Below are positions 57,531-64,000 of a DNA stretch of 64,000 nt, in pieces. The DNA lies in the NCBI RefSeq assembly GCF_005233845.1, contig NZ_SZQL01000001.1, forward strand, positions 248,001 to 312,000. The letters run 5' to 3'. Positions within the stretch are counted from its first letter, which is position 1, and each line of letters opens with the position of its first letter. The DNA comes from Ilyomonas limi (GTDB lineage Bacteria; Bacteroidota; Bacteroidia; Chitinophagales; Chitinophagaceae). Below the pieces are notes generated by a model. That model made no database searches, had not been told where the DNA came from, and saw only the letters and a program-made list of their open reading frames with translations. The position numbers were made by a program, and so were the translations under genes.

Positions 57531-57856
57531 AATGGGGCAAAGATACTTACATTACAGGTTGACGGGGTATTAATATTTTGATTTCTGCAAACCTTAACAG
57601 AAAGCAGGTAAATAGCTGATAGTTATTTAGTTAGGCGTCTTTTATCGCTCCGGATATGACTATAATTTGCTGTAAAATTGCACGCCTATATGCGGCTGCT
57701 GCAAGCTGCAATAATGAAGTGCTGCCGGCGCAAATGCAGGCAGGATAAGGCTTTCAGCAGTTTATAATACAGTTAAGGATGAGAAAATTTATTTTGCTGC
57801 TTCGCAAAAGCTAATAAATTTGCGACCATTAATTTATAAACAACAAAAAAACGATT
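57531..57856. other. Upstream region of the HU gene
   Basis: 326 bases between divergent DUF4834 and HU genes. Its right end holds the HU promoter. Nothing else is recognised. Confidence 0.6.
57793..57822 (+). promoter_or_regulatory. Promoter of the HU gene (Bacteroidota type)
   Basis: TTTG (57793-57796), an 18-base spacer and TAAATTTG (57815-57822), a perfect TAnnTTTG -7 element. The start should fall near 57828, leaving an untranslated leader of about 29 bases before the ATG at 57857. Confidence 0.75.
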
Positions 57857-58126
57857 ATGAACAAAGCTGAATTGGTTGCCAAAATAGCTGAGGATGCAGG
57901 CATCTCTAAAACACAGGCTAACGATGCACTCGACTCTTTTGTAGATGCCGTAACCAAAACTTTAAAGAGCGGCGATAAAGTAACACTGGTTGGTTTTGGT
58001 ACTTTCTCGGTGAGCAAGCGCCAGGCACGCACCGGACGCAACCCGCAAACCGGTGAATCCATTAAAATAAAGGCGAAGAAAGTTGCCCGTTTTAAAGCCG
58101 GTAAAGAACTTTCTGCAAAAATCTAA
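57857..58126 (+). CDS. HU family DNA-binding protein
   Basis: 89 aa, basic. '[20 protein letters not shown]' starts the helical dimer part; '[20 protein letters not shown]' and '[21 protein letters not shown]' make the DNA-binding beta arms. It bends and compacts DNA as a dimer. A strong promoter lies upstream and a terminator follows. Confidence 0.97.
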   Translation: MNKAELVAKIAEDAGISKTQANDALDSFVDAVTKTLKSGDKVTLVGFGTFSVSKRQARTGRNPQTGESIKIKAKKVARFKAGKELSAKI

Positions 58127-58149
58127 AAATAGTTTTAGTAATACACCTG

Positions 58150-58182
58150 AAAAGCAGAGGCAAGCACCCTTCTGCTTTTTTG
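58150..58182 (+). terminator. Terminator between HU and THX
   Basis: Nine-base arms AAAAGCAGA and TCTGCTTTT, loop GGCAAGCACCCT, and a T-run (TCTGCTTTTTTG). It ends the HU transcript and lies before the THX gene. Confidence 0.85.
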
Positions 58183-58236
58183 TTGTACTACCTGCTATAA
58201 TTTATTCAACTTTGTAACAAATAAATAAACAATACT

Positions 58237-58353
58237 ATGGGAAGAGGTGATAAAAAGACGAAGAAAGGTAAAATCTTTAAAGGCTCTTTTGGCAAGAGCC
58301 GTCCGGCACGTCGTGCTAAGAAAGCCACAGACGCTGCAAAAAAAGAAGCTTAG
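58237..58353 (+). CDS. 30S ribosomal protein THX
   Basis: 38 aa, too short for most ORF lists: MGRGDKKTKKGKIFKGSFGK, then SRPARRAKKATDAAKKEA. This is the small basic THX/S31e-like protein that sits in the head of the bacterial 30S subunit. The ATG at 58237 and TAG at 58351-58353 are clear. It is a single gene with its own terminator structure downstream. Confidence 0.93.
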   Translation: MGRGDKKTKKGKIFKGSFGKSRPARRAKKATDAAKKEA

Positions 58354-58376
58354 CATTTTTTAAGTTGATATGAAGG

Positions 58377-58410
58377 CTGGTAAACATTGTACAAAAGCAA
58401 TGCTTACCAG
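58377..58410. terminator. Hairpin between convergent THX and pdxH
   Basis: CTGGTAA-A-CATTG and CAATG-C-TTACCAG pair over 12 of 13 positions. No strong T-run follows on either side, so it may act as a bidirectional stop or transcript stabiliser. Confidence 0.55.
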
Positions 58411-58425
58411 TGTATCAGCTTTTGT

Positions 58426-59070
58426 TTATGGCGCCAGCCGTTCTACTTTCCAGGTATTATTACCAGGCTGTAGTGTGTACAATATTCTATCGTGCAGCCG
58501 GTTACTGCGCCCCTGCCAAAACTCTACTTTTAAAGGCTTCACTATATAACCGCCCCAGTGCGGCGGGCGGGGTATGCCTTCTTTAAACTGCGCCACATAT
58601 TGCTCTACATTTTCTTCCAGTACATGCCGGCTGGGTATTACTGCGCTTTGCGGCGATGCCCAGGCACCAATACGGCTGCCTACCGGCCGCGAGTTAAAGT
58701 ACGTGTCGCTTTCTTCACTGCTTAGTTTTACTACATCGCCTTCTATGCGTACCTGCCGTTCCAGTTCTTTCCAAAAAAATACCAGTGCTGCTTTGGCGTT
58801 TGCTTCCAGCATTTTGCCTTTGACACTATTGTAATTGGTAAAAAAAGTAAAGCCTGTTTCATCGAAACTTTTAAGCAATACAATTCTTGCCGATGGTATG
58901 CCATTTGGCGTTGCCGTGGCAAGTGTCATGGCATTTACTTCATCTATCTCGCTGGTTACTGCTTCTGTCCACCAGCGGCCGAACTGCTGTATAGCGGTAG
59001 TAGCAACATCTTCTTCGTTCAATGTTTTTAGGCGGTAATCTTTGCGCAATGCAGCAATTTGTTCGTTCAT
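58426..59070 (-). CDS. pdxH: Pyridoxamine 5'-phosphate oxidase
   Basis: 214 aa, normal length. 'EVNAMTLATATPNGIPSARIVLLK' (in part) and 'RQVRIEGDVVKLS' bind FMN, 'SRPVGSRIGAWASPQS' is the family signature, and the protein ends 'VERLAP' as usual. It makes pyridoxal phosphate from the pyridoxine and pyridoxamine phosphates. Lone gene, convergent with THX. Confidence 0.97.
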   Translation of the reverse strand: MNEQIAALRKDYRLKTLNEEDVATTAIQQFGRWWTEAVTSEIDEVNAMTLATATPNGIPSARIVLLKSFDETGFTFFTNYNSVKGKMLEANAKAALVFFWKELERQVRIEGDVVKLSSEESDTYFNSRPVGSRIGAWASPQSAVIPSRHVLEENVEQYVAQFKEGIPRPPHWGGYIVKPLKVEFWQGRSNRLHDRILYTLQPGNNTWKVERLAP

Positions 59071-59159
59071 AGTTGGTGTGATGATTATTGTAATTAAGCA
59101 GGCTGCTAACGGGTAAATTGGTTATTATGAGCCTGCAGCAAAGATACGTGCAACAAAAA

Positions 59160-59182
59160 ACCCAAAGCTTACACTTTGGGCT
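59160..59182 (-). terminator. Terminator of the lipoprotein gene
   Basis: On the minus strand CCCAAAG pairs with CTTTGGG around a short loop and is followed by TTTTTTG. It lies about 40 bases after the stop of the gene at 59224. Confidence 0.85.
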
Positions 59183-59223
59183 CACACGTTTATAAGGAGG
59201 ATTGTAAATTATTATTACTATTA

Positions 59224-59682
59224 CTACTCTTTCACTTTGGTAAAATAGTAGCTCATGCCATCGTAGCCGGGCTCGTACATCACTAAAGTATCACTATAAA
59301 TGCGGTCGGGCGACAGGTGGTGCATAATTTGGTCGTTGGCAAAAAACTCCATTACATTTATCTGCTTGCCAATCCATTCCTGCTTAAACCAAGTAATACT
59401 GGTATCTGCCCAAATGGTCTTGTCAATTGTCCATTTAATATGGCTGCTGGCCTGGCTGAACGTATAAAATTCGTTGAAGCGCTGGTATTCGCACATGCCG
59501 CAAAAGCCCCCTTTCAGAAAATGCAGTTGCCATTTGCCATTCAGGATAGCCCGCACTTCGGGCAGTGGCTTGTTGCTCAGGTTAATATTATGTGGTGTAG
59601 GAAGGTTGTGCGTTTTATCGCAACCAGCAATAGTGGCTGCAATAACAATGACAGCAAATGCAAAAAACAGGGCTTTTTTCAT
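59224..59682 (-). CDS. Lipoprotein of unknown function
   Basis: 152 aa. Signal peptide ending 'ATIAGCDK' gives lipid attachment at Cys. The mature part has 'GKWQLHFLKGGFCGMCEYQRF', with CxxC, and 'KTIWADTSITWFKQEW', suggestive of a lipocalin-like small beta domain. No domain is confidently named. Lone gene with its own terminator. Confidence 0.78.
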   Translation of the reverse strand: MKKALFFAFAVIVIAATIAGCDKTHNLPTPHNINLSNKPLPEVRAILNGKWQLHFLKGGFCGMCEYQRFNEFYTFSQASSHIKWTIDKTIWADTSITWFKQEWIGKQINVMEFFANDQIMHHLSPDRIYSDTLVMYEPGYDGMSYYFTKVKE

Positions 59683-59976
59683 AAAACAGAATGGTATTTT
59701 TTAGTGTTGTGCATAATAGAGGCTGCACAAATCGCAAATGTTGCCTGCTAAGAAAAATTTTTTTATGGTTTTTTGCAGAGGAATAGTTTATAAAAAAATG
59801 AACATCAGCACTATTAGTCTGATCAGCATCGTTGTATTTAGCTGTTATTACTTTCCTATCAGTTATCCCTAACTCACCGTTAAATTCTGCCCTTGGGAAA
59901 GCCTGGTATCATTTTTTAGCTGTTGCTGCGTACATAGTTTGTATTTTCACGCGCAACAATTTATTATAAAGAGGAC

Positions 59977-60975
<999 letters not shown>

Positions 60976-60976
60976 G

Positions 60977-61109
60977 GAGGGGAGAAGCAGCCCCCAGCCC
61001 TAAAGGGAGCTTAGATACAGCCAAACAAGTTAAACTTTAACTACATGAAATCATTCTTTATACCAAATCACTTTCAATACTCCCCTTCCGGGGCTGGGGC
61101 TTTGGGGGC
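60977..61109. repeat. Dispersed CCCC-rich repeats before the DUF559 gene
   Basis: One copy near 60986-61012 reads GCCCCCAGCCCTAAAGGGAG; the second near 61079-61110 is inverted and reads CTCCCCTTCCGGGGCTGG then GGCTTTGGGGGCA. The DUF559 ATG directly follows the second copy. A third copy in the same orientation as the second is at 61494-61520. Confidence 0.8.
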
Positions 61110-61469
61110 ATGCACTATGGTGCTCATCCTCTGATATTTAAGAAAGCGGAAGATTTGAGAAATAAAATGACACATGCAGAGGAGTTGTTGTGGAATTATT
61201 TAAAAACAAATGAATGGGGTTATAAGTTTAGAAGACAGCATCCCATCTTTATGTATGTGGCAGATTTTTATTGTCATCAGCTAAAGCTTATCATAGAAGT
61301 TGATGGCAGCATACATGAATCAGAAGATGTAAAACGTGATGATGCAATCAGAGAAAATCACTTAAAAAACTTAGGCTTAAAAAGCTTTCGTTTTAAGAAT
61401 GAAAAAGTAATGAATAATTTAGAAAGTGTACTCAATCAAATAAAACAAATCATTCAACATGAACAATAA
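61110..61469 (+). CDS. DUF559 endonuclease-like protein
   Basis: 119 aa. 'MTHAEELLWNYLKTNEWGYKFRRQ' (in part), 'YVADFYCHQLKLIIEVDGS' and 'LGLKSFRFKNEKVMNNL' fit the vsr-like PD-(D/E)xK fold of DUF559; the Asp and Glu of 'VADFYC...LIIEVDG' would bind metal. The first codon lies in the repeat copy at 61079-61110. The gene interrupts the moxR-DUF58 order, is flanked by repeats and ends 11 bases inside DUF58, so it looks inserted. Confidence 0.9.
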   Translation: MHYGAHPLIFKKAEDLRNKMTHAEELLWNYLKTNEWGYKFRRQHPIFMYVADFYCHQLKLIIEVDGSIHESEDVKRDDAIRENHLKNLGLKSFRFKNEKVMNNLESVLNQIKQIIQHEQ

Positions 61470-62388
61470 CTCCCCTTCCACCTCAGCAGCTACAAGCTCC
61501 CCTTCAGGGGCGGGGGGGCATGATGGTATCACTTCGCTTCTCAAGAAAGTGCGCGAGCTGGAAATCATCAGCAAGCGGCTCACCAATCATTTATTTACGG
61601 GCGAATATCATACGGCTTTTAAAGGCAAGGGCATGTCTTTTAAAGAAGTGCGCGAGTACCAGCCGGGCGACGACATCCGCTTTATAGAGTGGAATGTATC
61701 GGCGCGCATGGGACATACCTACAGTAAATTATTTGAAGAAGAGCGGGAACTGAGCGTGTACTTATTGATAGATGTAAGTGCCAGCAGTTTGTTTGGTACG
61801 TTCAGGCAAACAAAAAGGGATTTGATTACGGAAATAGGCGCGGTGCTGGCTTTTTCAGCCATCAGCAATAACGATAAGGCAGGACTGATTTTTTTTAGCG
61901 ATAAAGTAGAAAAATTTATTCCGGCAAAAGGAGGTCGCGACCATGTACTGTATATGGTGCGCGAGTTGCTTACGTTTCAGCCACATTCTGCTAGTACTGA
62001 TATTGTAAAAGCCATCCGTTTTTTAAATAATATTACGAGGCACAAAAGTATTGTATTTATCATGAGCGATTTTGCCGATGCGGGTTATAAAGATGTATTA
62101 CGCGTAACGGCACGGCGGCACGATGTAGTAGGCATACAGGTGTATGACAAAAGAGATAGAGAACTGCCGCGCATAGGCTTGATACAGGTGCGCGATGCCG
62201 AAACCGGTAAAACCGTATGGCTCGATACCAACGATACGTACACAAGATTTCAATACAACAAGCAGTTTCACCAGATAATAGATGATGCAAAACTCACCTT
62301 TCGGAATGCCGGTGCCGACTTGCTGCAAATTGCTACCGGCGAAGATTATGTAAAAGTGTTACAACAATTCTTTATCAGGAGAGCATGA
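61459..62388 (+). CDS. DUF58 protein with a repeat-derived N-terminus
   Basis: 309 aa. The core starts at 'ITSLLKKVRELEIISKRL' and holds 'YQPGDDIRFIEWNVSARMGH', a VWA-like 'VYLLIDVSASSLFG' with MIDAS residues, and 'IVFIMSDFAD'. The first 22 residues (MNNNSPSTSAATSSPSGAGG) are encoded by the dispersed repeat at 61471-61520 and are not conserved in my view. The start overlaps the DUF559 stop (ATGAACAATAA). DUF58 proteins work with MoxR in the Bat locus. Confidence 0.92.
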   Translation: MNNNSPSTSAATSSPSGAGGHDGITSLLKKVRELEIISKRLTNHLFTGEYHTAFKGKGMSFKEVREYQPGDDIRFIEWNVSARMGHTYSKLFEEERELSVYLLIDVSASSLFGTFRQTKRDLITEIGAVLAFSAISNNDKAGLIFFSDKVEKFIPAKGGRDHVLYMVRELLTFQPHSASTDIVKAIRFLNNITRHKSIVFIMSDFADAGYKDVLRVTARRHDVVGIQVYDKRDRELPRIGLIQVRDAETGKTVWLDTNDTYTRFQYNKQFHQIIDDAKLTFRNAGADLLQIATGEDYVKVLQQFFIRRA

Positions 62389-63467
62389 GAAGGAGAGGGC
62401 AGCTACAAGACACAAGCAATAAGCAGCAGGCGGCAGGCAATAAAAGGCAAATTGTAAGTTATAAAGCATTAGCTACAGGCTTGCTATTGTATGCTTTTTG
62501 CCTTCGGCTCACAACCCGCACTTCAAGGCTTATCACCCGCAGCTTGCCACTTGTAGCCTGTAGCTTCTTCTTTCTTTCCCTTGCTTCTGCCCAGCAGGTC
62601 TCTGCCTCTATTGACCGTGATAAGATATTGATTGGTGAACAAATTACGCTACAGTTGAAAGCAGAGGGAATTCGTACAGGGGACAACCCTATCGTTATGT
62701 GGTTTAACCTGCCCGATACCATCAATCATCTGGAAGTAGTAAAGCGCTCGCCTGTTGACACGCTGGATGTAGATGGCAGCACTACCTACATGCAAAATTT
62801 CACTATTACTTCTTTCGATTCAGGTAAATGGGTATTGCCGGCAATGCAGTTGAATTTGCAAAACAGCAATACTGTTTTAATTACCGATTCGTTTGCCATA
62901 GAAGTATTGCCGGTAGATGTAAGCAACCTGAAGCAATATCACGAGATGAAGGACATCATTCCGGTGGAAGTAAAAACCAACTGGTGGCGCGTTGCCATTT
63001 TTGCAATCATTTTGCTTGCAATGGCAATCTTCATTTATTATTTAACCAAAAGAAAAAAGAAACAACCTGCCGTAAAACAACTTACCGTAAAGCCTTCGCT
63101 TTTTGAAGAAACTATTGCCAAATTAGAAGCTTTGCAAAAGGAAAATTTACCTGCAACCATTTTTTATGCAAAGCTGGATGCTATATGCCGCCAGTATTTG
63201 CAGGAACAATTGTACATACGTGCCTTACACCTTACGCAGGATGAACTGACACAGCAACTAAATGTTTACCTGCAACAACAGGATGTTCGCATTACATTTT
63301 ATCAATTGTTACGATTGATAAATGCAGTAAAGTTTGCAAAATATACACCGCCGGCAGCACAGCAAACCGAAAGTATCAACACGGCAAAGGCAACTGTTCA
63401 ATATATACATTATCAACTGCAACGTACTACACAACAACATGCTCAATCACTGGTTTCAAAATATTGA
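62385..63467 (+). CDS. BatD-like membrane protein with repeat-rich N-terminal extension
   Basis: 360 aa; ATG overlaps the DUF58 stop by four bases. The first 60 or so residues (before 'LVACSFFFLSLASAQ', which closes a signal peptide) include 'NKQQAAGNKRQ' and 'RLTTRTSRLITRSL', coded by repeat-like GCTACAAG/GCAAGC DNA. The periplasmic part (about 70-195) is an Ig-like beta domain and a single span follows at about 205-227 ('VAIFAIILLAMAIFIYYL'). The cytoplasmic part is helical. It fits BatD/DUF4381-like partners of VWA proteins in the Bat operon, but the assignment is by context. Confidence 0.8.
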   Translation: MRRRGQLQDTSNKQQAAGNKRQIVSYKALATGLLLYAFCLRLTTRTSRLITRSLPLVACSFFFLSLASAQQVSASIDRDKILIGEQITLQLKAEGIRTGDNPIVMWFNLPDTINHLEVVKRSPVDTLDVDGSTTYMQNFTITSFDSGKWVLPAMQLNLQNSNTVLITDSFAIEVLPVDVSNLKQYHEMKDIIPVEVKTNWWRVAIFAIILLAMAIFIYYLTKRKKKQPAVKQLTVKPSLFEETIAKLEALQKENLPATIFYAKLDAICRQYLQEQLYIRALHLTQDELTQQLNVYLQQQDVRITFYQLLRLINAVKFAKYTPPAAQQTESINTAKATVQYIHYQLQRTTQQHAQSLVSKY

Positions 63468-64000
63468 ATTTGCTTATCCCTGGGTATTTACGCTGCTTAT
63501 TCTTATACCAGCATTGATATATGAATACAGCCTTAGACATAACCGGCAGCAGGCATCTATGCTGGTAACTACCACCCACTTTGTAGGCAATGCACGCAGC
63601 TATAAAACACTCCTGTTGCACGTGCCGTTTATGCTGCGTTGCCTGGCATTGATATGCCTGGTTGTAGCGCTTGCCCGACCACAACAGCGCTTTACCGAAA
63701 GTGAAACAACAGGTGAAGGCATAGACATTATTTTGTGCTTCGACATCAGCGGCAGCATGACCGAAAAGGATTTTTTGCCCAACCGCCTGGAAGCAGCTAA
63801 AGATGTAGCCGCCGACTTTGTACAGCAGCGCCCCGGCGACCGTATTGGCATTACTATTTTCAGCAGTATTTCTTTTACACTTTGCCCTATAACTACCGAC
63901 CATAATGCGGTGCTTACGCAAATTAATAATATACAAAGCGGGTATTTAAACGATGAAGGCACAGCAATTGGCTCGGGGCTGGCTACAAGTGTGGACCGGC
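63439..64000 (+). CDS. BatA-like VWA-domain protein, N-terminal part (runs off the window)
   Basis: 187 residues are visible, starting at ATG 63439, which overlaps the preceding gene by 29 bases. 'FAYPWVFTLLILIPALIYEY' and 'MLRCLALICLVVALARPQQ' are membrane spans. The VWA domain follows with the MIDAS motif 'CFDISGSMTEKDF' (D102, S104, S106) and 'RPGDRIGITIFSS'. This is the aerotolerance/Bat arrangement: moxR, DUF58, BatD-like, BatA. Confidence 0.9.
   Translation, partial: MLNHWFQNIEFAYPWVFTLLILIPALIYEYSLRHNRQQASMLVTTTHFVGNARSYKTLLLHVPFMLRCLALICLVVALARPQQRFTESETTGEGIDIILCFDISGSMTEKDFLPNRLEAAKDVAADFVQQRPGDRIGITIFSSISFTLCPITTDHNAVLTQINNIQSGYLNDEGTAIGSGLATSVDR

Overview
The window reads as a chromosomal segment of a Bacteroidota bacterium, most likely of the Chitinophagales/Chitinophagaceae type. 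This is inferred from a SusC/SusD pair, ribosomal protein THX, DUF4834, a basic-secretory-protein peptidase, the lack of Shine-Dalgarno sequences, and promoters of the TTTG/TAnnTTTG type. The exact genus cannot be fixed from sequence alone.

Layout. 0-4 kb: two secreted amidohydrolase-family genes on the minus strand with a four-helix-bundle gene between them, itself bounded by inverted repeats. 4-9 kb: a SusC/SusD outer-membrane uptake pair and a BON lipoprotein. 9-15 kb: DUF2007 protein, basic secretory peptidase, GH92 mannosidase, a 2H phosphoesterase and an alpha/beta hydrolase. 15.6-26.4 kb: a complete type II-C CRISPR-Cas locus. It has a divergent tracrRNA just upstream of a 1520-aa Cas9, then cas1, cas2, a perfect bidirectional terminator, and an array of 62 repeats of 36 bp with 61 spacers of 29 or 30 bp. 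The array is transcribed towards the cas genes. 26.6-37.6 kb: RibD-like reductase, an active/inactive M16 peptidase pair, a potassium channel with a C-terminal zinc ribbon, AHSA1 and HD-domain proteins, a PQQ-type sugar dehydrogenase, and regions rich in palindromic repeats. These end in a REP-associated transposase flanked by 57-bp inverted repeats, one of which truncates a neighbouring gene. 37.6-41.1 kb: GH31 and GH5 glycoside hydrolases. 41.7-43.3 kb: tRNA-Phe and asnS. 43.5-57 kb: a minus-strand molybdenum block (moaC, mobA-like, 2Fe-2S, FAD/4Fe-4S and two molybdopterin subunits, moaD, moaE, moaA, moeA, xdhC, mocA-like). It makes molybdenum cofactor and a Tat-exported PaoABC-like aldehyde oxidoreductase. 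57-60 kb: DUF4834, HU, THX, pdxH and a lipoprotein. 60-64 kb: a MoxR/DUF58/BatD-like/BatA (Bat) operon with a DUF559 gene inserted in it.

The most unusual theme is that small ORFs (four-helix bundle, RAYT, DUF559) sit between copies of short dispersed repeats inside otherwise ordinary operons, where the repeats interrupt or extend neighbouring reading frames. The CRISPR locus is complete and appears functional: all RuvC and HNH catalytic residues are visible, and the tracrRNA anti-repeat matches the repeat over 17 contiguous bases.
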